A stretch of DNA of 64,000 nt, from positions 372,001-436,000 of the forward strand of contig OZ037880.1 of the NCBI GenBank assembly GCA_964035575.1, given 5' to 3'. Below, piece after piece: positions 40,840-51,359 of the stretch. The notes below the pieces were generated by a model, which worked only from the letters and a program-made list of their open reading frames with translations, was not told the origin of the DNA and ran no database searches. Within the stretch, counting starts at the first letter, position 1. Each line of letters opens with the position of its first letter. The stretch comes from Rhynchopus sp. YZ270_cl-10. Its lineage: Eukaryota > Euglenozoa > Diplonemea > Diplonemida > Diplonemidae. The translations under genes and the position numbers were made by a program.

Positions 40840-41642
40840 GCCTGGGGATTGGGTTGGGATATTGTTAAAAAAAGGGTGAGTCCTCTCGTGAATAGTAGGC
40901 AGGTGTACCGGGGGTGGGCCCTTATGTGATGCAGTCCGATTTATCTATTTCGAGGTTAACATCTGAGAAAACTTCTAAGATGCATGTGACTCGTGGAGGT
41001 ATATCATAAAAAAAGAGAAGTTGGGGGAGAAGAGGGGGGGGTGGTTTCGTTCGCGCGAGAAGGGAGGAAGAAAAAAAAACAACAACGAACAAAAAAAAGG
41101 AATGTCGTTGGAATTTTTTTTTTTCGTTCTCGCTGATCCCCGTTTTGCTTGATCATTTTTTGACCCAAAAAAAGGAGGGTGGATCCAAGGTGTATAACAT
41201 CTACAGACGCAGACACCATGGAACCAGCCCCCCAAAAAAAAAAAACTTGACTTGAAATACAACAGCCCTCTCGTGACAGTGTACCTTGGTACAATGAACG
41301 GTGTACCGGGGTGCAGTCCTACATCGAATTTCGTGGTTTAGAAAAGAGAAAAGTTTTGTAAGAGTCTAAGCCACGCAGTTCTCGGTTTGCTTATGCTAGC
41401 GTTATAAGGAAACTATACCCAAGCTGAATGAATGTCGCAAGAACGTACACTATTCAAGAGGGGAAAAAAGCAATTGATAGATGCGTTGGGCTCACCCTGA
41501 TCTTTTATAATAAAAAAACAGCCATGCCTGATGACACCCCTTTTGGGGGGCGGAGAAGAAACCTTTTAAATAGTGTATTGGATCTCTCTCTCACTCACAC
41601 TCATTCTCACTCTCACTCGGGGATATCGATCGCTCGCTATGT
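40840..41642. other. Intergenic with hp5 elements
   Basis: A decayed hp5 at 40876-40965, an hp1-like copy near 40978-41008, hp5 at 41251-41340, an hp1-like copy near 41352-41396, and a CT-rich run at 41583-41620. It should contain the 3' UTR of the spermidine synthase gene. Confidence 0.55.
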
Positions 41643-42918
41643 TCATGCAAGCGCACGCTTCACGAAGGGGGGCAGGGTGAACGCCTGTTGTGAGGTGTTA
41701 TTTTTTTTTGAAAACTTGGTTGTATTCTAGACACCCGAGGATGAACTCCACTATTTTTTTTGGTTGACAATCGCCCCCATACCCACTGTGGGGGTATTTT
41801 TTAAATACAATATTGTGTGGAAGGTTTTGCCCCATCAACAAACAACACACATTTAGTCGCAACCGTACCGAATGTACCACAAAAGTATCATACTGATTCA
41901 GTGCGCGCACTAAAAAAACATTGCCGCCCATCTTTGGTCCCCCGAAAAATATAAACACTCACCCCCTTGAGGCCATATTCTACACGAAGAATTACCCCTA
42001 TTAGTTAATGTCAAACACTCACCCCCCTCGTCACCATAGGACATACCTGGACGTGCATCTCGGGGGAGTACATCTGGAGGGTCTCCTGCACCTCGGGGGT
42101 AGGGTCGCGGTGGGGCTTCACTGCAGAACGCTCGTCTCCGCAGATGAAGAAGCCGATACCTCCACAGGGGTAGGTGGGCTGGGTGATGGCCGCGTACTCG
42201 ACGTGCTTGAAGCTGTGTTGTTTTTTGATGTTATTTTTATACCCGACTAATTTTTTTCATACCCAATGTCACGAATGAACCCGGTCATGCTCTTAATGAG
42301 GTCGAGGTGGATCCAGTAGCTCTCTCCCTGGGTGACGAGGACACCTCCTGGGCGGAGTGCCTTGCGGCAACGTTCGTAGAAGTCCTTCCCGAAGAGGGTG
42401 GAGGCGGGGCCCTCTGGGTCGGAGGAGTCGACAATCATAACGTCGTAAGCGTCCGCTTTGTCCTCAAGGAAGGCGAACCCACAGCCAATGTGGACGGTCG
42501 CACGCGGGTCGTCAAAAGAGCACGACAGCTTCGGGAAGAACTTACGCGAGATCTCCGGCACCATCTTGTCCACATCGCACAGAGTGACGGTCTCGACAGA
42601 AGGGTGCTTCAGCACCTCGCGCATGACACCTCCGTCTCCTCCACCAATGATCAGAACGTTCTTAGGGTTCGGGTGAGAAAAGCACGGCAGATGCGCCATC
42701 ATCTCATGGTAGCTGAACTCATCCTTGTCCGTCACCTGGATCGCTCCGTCCAGGGAAAAGACAGTCCCCCAGGGCCCCTTGTTCTTGAAGACAAGAACGT
42801 CCTGGAAGTCGCTCTTCTTTTCCCACAGAGGCTCGCCGTCCATCTCAAGGGACATAGCCTGGCCGGGCCACATGGGGGAAACCTCAGAGAACCATCCCTT
42901 GCCGATCTTCTCACACAT
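41643..42918 (-). CDS. SRM: Spermidine synthase
   Basis: Three exons: 42263-42918, 42047-42212 and 41643-41684, 287 aa (human enzyme 302). It transfers aminopropyl from decarboxylated SAM to putrescine in the cytosol. Motifs: YHEMMAHLP (~70-78), the SAM-binding GGGDGG (~92-97), acidic DVDK (~115-118), the catalytic DSSDPEGPASTLF (~164-176), QGES, then in exon 2 YAAITQPTYPCGGIGF and in exon 3 AFTLPPFVKRALA and stop. The tiny 42-nt last exon is confirmed by frame and by the conserved family ending. Introns: 42213-42262 (GTATGA) and 41685-42046 (GTATGT...CACAACAG). The start chosen is MCEKIGKGWF; in-frame Mets at 42972 and 42990 would add an AT-rich low-complexity leader. The second intron carries an hp3 stem-loop 26 nt from its acceptor. 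Confidence 0.95.
41710..41753 (-). repeat. hp3 stem-loop inside spermidine synthase intron 2
   Basis: GAAAACTTGGTTGTATTCTA, GACACCCGAGGATGAA, CTCCACTA. It lies 26 nt before the acceptor of the 42-nt last exon on the gene strand, with ATACAACC between stem and acceptor. Confidence 0.8.
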
Positions 42919-43061
42919 TTTGTTGTTTTTTTGTTGTGTATGCTGTTCGGTTTTTGTGGTGTTTTCAAACATGGTAAAAAAAAAGAGCAAATCATATTCT
43001 AATTTCTAACAGATTTCTAAGGATAGGTTGGTAGGTTTTTTAAACCTCCAAAACAATAAAT

Positions 43062-44030
43062 TCACCGCGCAAACCCAAGACTGACCTGCGTTTGATTCCG
43101 GACCAGCGCTGTCAACTGCCCGATATCTTCCACCGCAACCCCGTTGCATGATATGACACGCCTGCCAATGAATGCCGCTGCACCACTGAGGTCACCCACA
43201 CTCCCGGGCACTACGGTGAGAAGCGTCATGCGGGCATCGTCCCAGGCACATCCGAGGATTTCATTTGCGCCCTTTGTGATGTGCACGGCATCGACATCTC
43301 TTCGTGCCGCACGCAGCCCTCTTAGCCCCCTCTCATGAGCCTCTGGCAACGTCTTTGAACGGGCCTCGATCTGCGACAGCACGTTGCGATATTCATTTCT
43401 CCCCTGCTCCCGCTCGGACGCTACGCGATGCACACAGCTCCACGCCTCCTCCACGTCTGTATCCATCAAATGCTGCAGGGCAACAAGCTGATGTTCTACT
43501 GCCAAAATGCGTTGCCTCATAGCAGAAAGCGCGACATCATCACGCTGGCATGTGTCCTGCAGACCACGCTTCTGGATTTTAAGGTCCGTCACCTTCATTG
43601 CAAGCGCCTCAGCTCTGGTGTCAGCATGCTCTGCAACGCGTCTGCCTTTGCGTTTTTCTGTCCGCGCTTCTTCAACCTGAGCCTTGGCGCGTGCAGCGTC
43701 CAGGTCTTCATGCGCCTTTTTAACGCGAGCACGGAGCCCCCTTTCCTGCCCCTTCACCTCGTCGAGAGAGTCTGTCTGCTGTGCCATGGTGGTTTTGAAG
43801 GAGAGGGCCTCTTGTTGAAGCTGTTGCCGGAGTGTAGCGCGTTCCGCGGCGTGTTCATCACGGGAGCGGGCGAGCTCGTCACGGAGGGCGATGACCTTGC
43901 GTTTGAGATCGACGATGGCGCGTGAGTCGGCACGTCCGATGCGCACGTCACCAGTGCTGCTGCTCTCAGAGGTCCCCGTCAAGGATTCGGTTTCATCATC
44001 ATAATCATAGTAGTCTGACACGAATGCCAT
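43062..44030 (-). CDS. Coiled-coil protein with PDZ-like C-terminus
   Basis: Single exon, 322 aa. The acidic N-terminus (MAFVSDYYDYDDETES) is followed by about 190 residues of Glu/Arg/Ala/Leu heptads (about 45-240; LKRKVIALRDELARSRDEHA) forming a long coiled coil. Residues ~250-322 read like a PDZ fold: LLTVVPGSVGDLSG, FIGRRVISCNGVAVEDI, LTALVRNQTQVSLGF, matching the usual pattern V.PGSPA, G..I..VNG, L..LVR....V.L. PDZ domains bind C-terminal peptides, so this may be a dimeric scaffold, perhaps cytoskeletal. No membrane span. It sits between spermidine synthase and another coiled-coil gene on the same strand. Confidence 0.8.
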   Translation of the reverse strand: MAFVSDYYDYDDETESLTGTSESSSTGDVRIGRADSRAIVDLKRKVIALRDELARSRDEHAAERATLRQQLQQEALSFKTTMAQQTDSLDEVKGQERGLRARVKKAHEDLDAARAKAQVEEARTEKRKGRRVAEHADTRAEALAMKVTDLKIQKRGLQDTCQRDDVALSAMRQRILAVEHQLVALQHLMDTDVEEAWSCVHRVASEREQGRNEYRNVLSQIEARSKTLPEAHERGLRGLRAARRDVDAVHITKGANEILGCAWDDARMTLLTVVPGSVGDLSGAAAFIGRRVISCNGVAVEDIGQLTALVRNQTQVSLGFAR

Positions 44031-44205
44031 GACATCTGAGACGTTTTGGTGGAATGCAGATAAAAAAGGAGCAAAAAGAGATAAGAGGGGGTTTCTATTT
44101 AACGTACTCTATCATATTCTACACAGCTAGGAATTTTGTTTTGTTTTTTTTTGAAAACTTGGTTGCATTAGTGTCACCCTGCTCCACTATACGTTGTTTT
44201 TTTTT
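44031..44205. other. Short spacer with hp3
   Basis: Holds an hp3 copy at 44153-44190 (GAAAACTTGGTTGCATTAGT, CACCCT, CTCCACTA), shortened in the loop. It is 15 bp downstream of the coiled-coil gene's stop and about 120 nt upstream of the next start. Confidence 0.7.
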
Positions 44206-45561
44206 TCATCTGGTCCTTGGGGGAAGGATCCGCAGACCGACCACCACTTCTACGTTATTTTCTGTTTTGAACGCCCACTGCTGCTCCTGGTTGAGTCGCA
44301 GGGTCGAACGATAGGGCACAACCGACTGCGAATTCTGCTGCGGCTGGGCGTGCAGCACGCTAGAGTCGACAGAAAGCCGCACACCCACATCCATGGACCC
44401 TAGGTCCGCTATGTGTGTCGGCGTCCCCCCATGCCAATAGACCGGCGACCGGAACTCATCCCCTTTTGCAAGAACCTCGAGGGAAAGGATGCTTTTGCCT
44501 GCAGACACCTCTGCCATCACGTCTGCGGTGTGTTCGTATAGGTCTAGGGGAGCCTTGCGGGAGGACCGTGCACCGCCTCCGCTGGGTCGTCCGGGGACTG
44601 TGGTGGCTTCGTTGCTGGATTTGTCTTTGACGCGGTCGCGCATGGAGTCGATCTGCTCGCGGAGAAGCTGTTCGATCTGGAGACGGAGCTTCTGGAGCTC
44701 TTTGTTCTTTGCCTTCACCTCTTCTGTTGCAGAGCGTTCGAGGCGTGCCTCACGGCTGCTCCATTCTTGGTCGGCCTGCTGCCGGATGGACTCGCTTTTG
44801 TTCAAAAGTCCACGCAGCTCTCCTTCCTTTGCTTCATACTCCTTCTTCAGCTCATCCACATCCTTCGCCAATTCAGTTTCCATACGAAGTACAGCAATAC
44901 GGTGTTTCTCTGCAGTCTCCTCCTGACGCTTCTTATACTTCGCAATATCCTCCTGCAGCCTCTCAGAAAGACGTTTTAGTGTATCAACGTTCGTTTCTTG
45001 AATCGTCAGATTGGTTTTGAGAACATCAATTTCATCGAGAAGATAGTCCATTTCGCTGTACAATGCATCGCGTTCTGATTTGATGTCTTCCACTTCCCGC
45101 TTCAGTTTGGAAAATTGAGACAAACTTTTTGTGCACGCAATATCGGTCGCAGTAAATTTCTTTTGCAGATCATCATATTCGGAGCGCATTTTATGGTTTT
45201 CGTCCTTAACCTTTGCAAGCTCGTCTTCAGTGTTTCTGGTTAGGTTTTGCGCAATAGACAGCTCCCGGTTTAACTCCTCAGAAGCCGCCTTATACTCATT
45301 CGCATCTCTGCACGCAGTCTGCGCTTCCTTCATGATCTGCAACCCCGAGGCATATTCCTCCTTCGTAACCGCCCTCTGATCTGGTGGAGGCCCCACCGCC
45401 GCCTCCGTCAGCTGTCTCTGCACCAACTGAATGTCATGTGTCGTATCGCTCACGGACCGAGGAAATGCAAGGCGTCCAGACAATCCCCTGGGCCTGCTGT
45501 GCTCGGCATTCGAAGCGGAAAGGGGGAGACTCCCTATGGGGCTTGGGAGAGGGTCGCTCAT
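44206..45561 (-). CDS. Coiled-coil protein, unknown C-terminal domain
   Basis: Single exon, 451 aa. After a Pro/Ser N-terminus (MSDPLPSPIGSLPLSASNAE), residues ~45-310 are continuous coiled coil (for example ELNRELSIAQNLTRNTEDEL and YEAKEGELRGLLNKSESIRQ). The last ~100 residues are a beta-rich globular segment (SILSLEVLAKGDEFRSPVYW, VGVRLSVDSSVLHAQ, RSTLRLNQEQQWAFKTENNV) that I cannot name. The design, a long coil with a small end domain, is typical of cytoskeletal or centriole/flagellum-associated proteins; that role is only a guess. About 45 nt upstream lies the left half of an hp1 element followed on the gene strand by a long pyrimidine tract. Confidence 0.8.
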   Translation of the reverse strand: MSDPLPSPIGSLPLSASNAEHSRPRGLSGRLAFPRSVSDTTHDIQLVQRQLTEAAVGPPPDQRAVTKEEYASGLQIMKEAQTACRDANEYKAASEELNRELSIAQNLTRNTEDELAKVKDENHKMRSEYDDLQKKFTATDIACTKSLSQFSKLKREVEDIKSERDALYSEMDYLLDEIDVLKTNLTIQETNVDTLKRLSERLQEDIAKYKKRQEETAEKHRIAVLRMETELAKDVDELKKEYEAKEGELRGLLNKSESIRQQADQEWSSREARLERSATEEVKAKNKELQKLRLQIEQLLREQIDSMRDRVKDKSSNEATTVPGRPSGGGARSSRKAPLDLYEHTADVMAEVSAGKSILSLEVLAKGDEFRSPVYWHGGTPTHIADLGSMDVGVRLSVDSSVLHAQPQQNSQSVVPYRSTLRLNQEQQWAFKTENNVEVVVGLRILPPRTR

Positions 45562-45680
45562 TGAGAGAAGATGAAAGAAGGGAAGAGAGGAAGGAAAAAA
45601 GGTTTGTAAGATGAACCTAAAAGGGGGTGAAGACAGAAGAGGAGGAGGAGGAGGAGGAGGAGAAGGAGGAGGAGGAGGAG

Positions 45681-45868
45681 CACGACCTAGTTACCACTGA
45701 TGACAAGTGACATAAATACTGTATTTTCATCATGTGCAATAAAATTGATATATTGGTGAGGGATCAACAAAAAATGTTCCCATCTTTCTTAAATAATGAT
45801 GGGACCCCCTGTCAAATGATAAGACCTAACAATCAGACCCCCCTTGTCATTGCTCATACTAGGTCGTG
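45681..45868. mobile_element. CACG-type MITE in a GGA repeat
   Basis: Ends CACGACCTAGT / ACTAGGTCGTG (11 bp) with subterminal ATGACAAG / CTTGTCAT pairing, 188 bp, inserted in a (GGA)n run that continues on both sides with GAG at each junction. Non-coding. Confidence 0.8.
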
Positions 45869-47246
45869 GAGGAGGAGGAAGGGGGAGGGGGGGAGATGGA
45901 GAAAGAAAAAATGTTTTTGGCCAGCTTTTTTTGAGACAGAAGCAGATTGGAAGGGGGTTTTTTGCTAGTAGGGTAATGAATTACAATACTCCAAGAAATT
46001 TATCCAAATAAATTTTGGCGGATTAGGGGGGGTTTTTTTAGGGGGGAATTTGGTGGCCTTCTTTTGCCAAACATATTTGCATGGTGGCCATGTCCCTGAT
46101 GGTAATGCGCCTCCCTAATGACAAAGTGTACACTATTTCACCCTTTTTTTTTTTTTTTTTTGATAAATTGTTGGAGTAGTGTAGTTGCCTCAGTTGTGTT
46201 GCCACAGGTGTGCAATCTCCACTATTTTTTTTGGACCCCCTGTAGGTCACGTTGCTATGCCCTAACAGGGCCCACCGTGTGTACTATACTATTACCTCTT
46301 TTCACAACTGGACACATACCTCGAAGAAGAAAGTGAAGTTGATAGTACAAAACACCTCTAGGACGCAGAGCACTGACACTCCGCGATCGAAACACCCCCC
46401 CCCCAGAGTCGTGGAGAAAAATAAACACTTTAAATGATGCGTCTTACTGCATAGACACATAAACAGTACTAAGGGGGTAGGCTTCTCGATAAGAAGACAT
46501 CTGTTGCAAACACAATACACCGAAATGGAAAGATAAATTTTGTGAACTAAAACAAAAAAATTTGAAAGAAAGCTTGCAGAACACTCTGCAAAGAATGTCA
46601 CGAATAAAATAAAAAAATCATGGTTCAAGGAAGTGTTCACACTTTATTTAAACACATTTTTTTTCGTGACATTGTGAAGATAGGGTGGCGCGATGGGGGA
46701 AAACTACGGTGCGCACAAACAAAAAAACTGAATATTTTTTTCTTGGTTATTTCTTTCCAGATCGCAATCATACGATTCAAATGCAACACTGCCCAAAATC
46801 ATTTTTCTTATGTTGTGACGGTGTTATATCGAAATATCCCAGGATCTGCACTTATTGCCGCCCTAAAGGCTTTTTTGTTTTATCGACAACTCTCTAAAGT
46901 ACTCACCTAAGTGGATGGCCACGGTTTGTACTTAATGTTGCCCGAAGTGGCGAGCAATTCACGTTTTTTTCTTGAGTGAACCAAAGAAACAGTGAAAAAT
47001 ACGGAATAAATCCGCCCCGTTCCAATGAATTTTCATTTTGATCCTAACGGCAAAATTTAATGACAAAAAGGGGGAGGATCCTTCAAGCCTCCCAAAAAGG
47101 GGTGAGAGGGGGATGGGGGCAAAAATTATTGAGATGTCTCGTAATCTTTAGTCCCATAAAAAAAAGGTCTGTTATTTTCGTTTTTGGTAAAAATGAGTCC
47201 CTTTGTTCATTTCGCAATGGGGACGTTAAAAAAAAAGAAAAGTTGA

Positions 47247-47277
47247 AAGATGAATATGGCTCGCGTCCATACATCTT
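47247..47277 (-). repeat. hp1 stem-loop, TATGG/CCATA variant
   Basis: AAGATG, TATGG, loop CTCGCGT, CCATA, CATCTT: 11 pairs, all Watson-Crick, with only two unpaired bases. Stem letters differ from consensus on both sides. Confidence 0.9.
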
Positions 47278-47894
47278 TTCCATAAAGTGGTTATCGAGGT
47301 TTCTCCTATTGGTAAAAAAAAAAGGGTGAGGTTGAAAGTGCAAACACCTCTGCGATGACGTACAATAGCATAAAGTTTATAAGATTGGCTAAGCCTCTGC
47401 TTAGTCTGATTATATCACCTAATGTTTTGAAGATTGGTTATTCATCAATCATTTTTTGTTGTATTTTTTGGATCCTTTTTGCTAAGCCTCTGCTTAGTCA
47501 CCTTGTAAAATGTGACTTGAAATACACAGCCTCCCATAGTATACCTGAATAATAAATTGCGAGGTAAGTTATGCCGTTGTGCACATAATAAGTAAAATGA
47601 AAATAGTAGGATCGGGTAGGTAAGTAAAGTTGTTTTTCGTTGATTGCACACAATCCTCCTGTTTGAGGGATGATTTAGCGACCGTACCCGGTAAATACTA
47701 TTTTCTCCTTTAAAGTAAGCTTCGTAGGAATAAAAAAAAGTGATGAAGGGAACAAATTGGGACCATCTGCGACTACGCGATAGGTTAGCATCAAAAGATG
47801 CTTCTGCCACGTTAATAAACAAAAAGGGAGAGAGAGAGAGAGCAGCTGCAACTAATGTCCACAGGGAAGCTTTTCGTTTATTTTCGTTTTTTTT

Positions 47895-47944
47895 GAAAAC
47901 TTGGTTGGTATTTAGTGTAGCCACTCTAGAGTGTGCTCCACTAT
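47895..47944 (-). repeat. hp3 stem-loop, fully paired inner stem
   Basis: The inner stem CACTCTAGAGTG is perfectly self-complementary here, whereas other copies read CACCCTAGAGTG. On the gene strand this exchange is A-U to G.U. Confidence 0.8.
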
Positions 47945-48067
47945 ACCTTTTTTTTCTTTTTGTACAATGAAATACCCATTCCCTCCCCGCCCCACCAAAA
48001 AACCGATCTGTAATCCGGGGGATCCATTCCCTGGGCGTTTTAACCCCAAGAATTACAGTGTACCTAC

Positions 48068-49380
48068 CAGGGCCTTCAACCATCGACAAAGCCTGTCCAC
48101 AGTTTTGTCGAAGCAGGGGTTAAGTTAGGGCGGGTTTCTGGGTTTTCAAAACCCGGTTTTCGGGTTTTCGGGTTTTTCAAAAAAAAAAAAAAAAATGGAA
48201 TCTGAAAAAAAAAAAAAAAAAATCCAAATTTTTGGGTGGTGTAGGCTGGGAAGGTGGGGTAGGGGTGGGCGGAGCCCCTCCCACCCCACCCTCTAAGAAA
48301 AAAATTCCCCCGACCCAAACAAACCCCCCGTCAGAACTGGGAATTATTCATATGAAGAGGCAACAGGGATCTCTGGCGAACTTCGGGTTCAGTACTAGTG
48401 TTGCGAGAGTGCGGGTGAGGCAGGACGTGGGAACTGAGGTTGGTGAGGGGTACACCAGTCCTGTTCTTCAAATTTATGCTCCAAAATTGTTAGGACAAAT
48501 CCAAAAACCCCCCAGGGTCCCCCACTTTTTGGTGGGATTTTTGAACTTTGCCCCAAAAATTGCGAAAAAAAAATTTCGCTCGCTACGCTCGCGGAGGTGC
48601 ACCTTAAAAATTTTCCCGCTCGCTGCGCTCGCGGAGGGAATGGGTTATTTTTCGCAAAATCCAGAAAACCCGAAAAAACCCAGAAAACCCGACTCAGCGA
48701 GAAAAAAAAAAAGCTAACTTAACCCCTGGTCGAAGTAAAAAAAAAAAAAAAAAAAAGACCTCCCCGAGCCCGCGCGCGCTTCGCGCGCGCGGGTGCAGCA
48801 CATCACAGGGAGAAGCTCTCAGGGGGTTTATATAGGTTTTGGTCATTTTTGAAAATTCGGTCAGCCAAAAAACTCCGCCTGTCCCACACACGTGTATTTC
48901 AACACAAGCAGCATTGGTAGCTTTGTAGCCACTGGTGATCCACAAGCCGTAGTGGGTATACCTGTCTTATCAGTAAGCTCAGTACATTTATAACAACGAA
49001 AGTCCCTGGCGAAGCCACGGTACGCAACATTTCAAATATTGCGCATACCATGGCGCTTTATTTACAGCCAAACTATGGCATGGGAAGGGTGGGATGCCTG
49101 CTTGCGCCGCAGGCGCACGGTACGCTACTTTTGCCTGGCTCACTCCTCGTTGAGTTCTACGAGCTCCGTCCAAATGGTCACAGTGGATCACAGGAGAATG
49201 TTAAAGTTAAAACCCTGAACCGAGTTTCTCCCGTGGACCACCCTGTAACTCGGTCAAAGATAAAAGGATTTTGCCAAAATCCCATATTTTTTTTAGATTT
49301 GTCGAACTTCGACAAAAAAAAAAACCAAAATAAAAAAGTTGTCGAAGTTAAGGCTTAACTTCGACACGTTGAAGGCCCTG
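48068..49380. mobile_element. hAT-type element with exact 8-bp duplication
   Basis: Inverted ends CAGGGCCTTCAAC / GTTGAAGGCCCTG (13 bp), flanked by identical GTACCTAC at 48060-48067 and 49381-49388. 1313 bp, no transposase. It contains a nested element (48114-48728), a CGCGCGCGCTTCGCGCGCGC hairpin near 48770-48792, a segment shared with the Mutator-type elements (about 48905-49010) and the GC-rich module (49012-49135). Confidence 0.95.
48114..48728. mobile_element. Nested hAT-like element
   Basis: Inverted ends CAGGGGTTAAGTTAG / CTAACTTAACCCCTG (15 bp), 615 bp, with GTCGAAG on both sides (7 bp). Inserted 46 bp inside the left end of the larger hAT element, so it is the younger of the two. 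Contains repeats of GGGTTTTCGGGTTTT and two copies of CTCGCTNCGCTCGCGGAGG. No transposase. Confidence 0.9.
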
Positions 49381-49503
49381 GTACCTACCCTATAAAAAAA
49401 AATTGAGCAAAACCTAAACTCTTCTGGACCAATACAATATTGGAAAAGATGAATGGCTTTTTTTCTCACGCAAAATATAAAAAAAAACTCTCCCTACCCC
49501 CCC

Positions 49504-51359
49504 TTAGAGCAACCCTTTTGCCCTCATCGTCGCAATCCTTGCGTCAGTTATGAGGTCCGATTCGGAGCCTTCTGAAGAAGAGTTATCAGAGGATGTGCGG
49601 TCTGTGTTTCTGCTTGCAGTTTTACCTAGACGGGTTTGGACGGTAGAGGGGTCGGCATCTTGGATGGAGGATATAGCGGTTTTGATGAACATATAGTTGG
49701 TGAGACGGAACTCTCGTGAATCTGTTATTTCGCGCGTCCAATTGCGTGAGGTGAGAGTGGTTTGGGTGGTGCACCAATCGCAGGTTCGTGTGTCGCGTCC
49801 TTTTCCTTTGAGGCTGCTGCAGATGCCGCAGCAAGAGCGGTAGCATTTTCTGCAGTGGTGTTCGCGCTTCATGAGGGTAAAGCTTTTGAGGCATATGCTG
49901 CAGTTGCTGCAGCGGTGCTGGCCACGGAGGAAGTCTTTTCGTCGGCGGACAACATCGGCATCGGAGGCCTCAGTGGAGGACTTCATATCATCCAACCTCC
50001 TTGCCTCCGCATCGTCCCTCATCTGCATATCCGTCTTGAGCCGAAACAGCTCCTCACTGTTTTCCTCTATTTTGCCATGCTTCGCTTCTTCTTCGTCTGT
50101 CAACTGTTTTAACCGGGTTAACGTCTGCTTCTGCGTCGATATCGACGCATCCAATACGTGAAGTTGACTGACCATATGCTCTTTGTCTACTTCCATCTGC
50201 GCCAACTCATCTGCCCATTTCTTTTTAAACTGTTTTCGATCAGCAGGATCGCTGAACACTGCGCCAAAGCTTGCACGGGGTCTAGGTGATTCAGAGATAG
50301 GGACGGAGGGCTGTTGAAGAGGGGTATTCTTGAAGGGTCCGCTAGATGCCATAGCAAGACTCCCTTCTTCGAAGGAATTCGCCGGTCCACCGGTGATGCG
50401 GATGTTTGGGGAGAATCCGGTGGGTGGAGACAATCCGGTCGAGGTGGTGGTGTTGATGTTGCTGCTGCCGCGGACATCGAGCGCGCTGCTGTTGTTCTGC
50501 ATAGTGATAACCGCAGAGCGTATGACCGACCCACCACCACCGCCAATCATAGAGGTGAACTCACGAAGCTTCTTAGAGATGTCGGCTCGGTGGATCTCAG
50601 GGATCTCTGCCTTTGTGAAGACCTCATTCATCTGCCCCTCAGATAGGCCACTAAAAGACTGGATCTCGCCATGGCCATGACGTTTTAAACGGTAATAGAA
50701 GGTAGGGCCCAGTTCAGGGCCTAATAGCTTGAAGAGCGGCTCTTCTCGTTCGATCGCATGATTGGCGGAGCAGCGGGCGCAAACTCTGGCAGATTCCTGT
50801 AAATGAAAAGAGTGGTGCTAAAGCATGCTAAAACGCATCTCGGTCGAATGAAAAAAAGGGTGAAGAAGCCCCCGACTTTTAACGGTTGCCACCTGAACGC
50901 AGCCAAAAACAGTGTGTGTGTGAGCTGAATTTGGCGCAAAGTGATTATAAAGGGAAGGAGAAAATAGGTATCAGGCGATGAAACGTTGGCTTTATTATTC
51001 GTGTTTCTAATAACATTGTGTGTGTGAGGGGAAATAGAGGGGAAAAACGAAGGACATACCCTAACTTTGGTACCCTTTTCCGTGAGTTTTTGCAGAGTTT
51101 CTCTGTGCTTGGTGCAGAGCCCGCAGAAGACGCCACCACAGGAGCGGCAGTGGTGTTTACGGTTTTTGAGAGTGAAGCCCGTGCCGCAGGACATGCAGTG
51201 TTTTGCGTCCTTGTCGCGTGTCCAGGTTTTCCTGTGCATCGCCAGCCCCGTTGCCCCCTCCAGTGACTCCCCGCCTTTCTCTGGAGAGGGGTTCGAAAAC
51301 GTAGAGTCTGCTCTCTCCCGTGCAATGCTGCCTTCATCGAATCTGTCACTGAAGGACAT
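49504..51359 (-). CDS. Double FYVE-finger protein
   Basis: Two exons, 51060-51359 and 49504-50796, 530 aa; the intron 50797-51059 (GTATGT...TTTACAG) lies inside the first finger. Finger 1 (~47-110) has all FYVE hallmarks: WTRD (WxxD), RKHHCRSCG (R+HHCR), four CxxC pairs, and RVCARC after the splice; such domains bind PI3P on endosomes. A central coiled coil (about 290-370; DELAQMEVDKEHMVSQLHVL) leads to finger 2 (~395-442; CSNCSICLKSFTLMKREHHC, TCDWC), which keeps the cysteines and HHC but lacks WxxD and RVC, so it probably does not bind PI3P in the usual way. The tail is Ser-rich. Likely an endosomal tether. The start at MSFSDRFDEG is chosen; a Met eight codons upstream is possible. Confidence 0.85.

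Larger units (their letters stand above)
45562..48067. other. Gene-free stretch with MITE and stem-loops
   Basis: A half hp1 at 45604-45625, (GGA)n at 45640-45680, the MITE at 45681-45868, hp4 at 46162-46224, hp2 at 46331-46413, hp6 at 46874-46945, hp1 at 47247-47277, 47381-47410 and 47481-47504, an hp5 remnant near 47513-47545 and hp3 at 47895-47944. No gene supported; the 214-aa frame at 47445-48089 runs through hp elements and is spurious. Confidence 0.6.

Noticed and set aside
47445-48089. 214-aa minus-strand ORF
   Set aside because: It runs through hp3, hp1 and low-complexity sequence and lacks any domain pattern.
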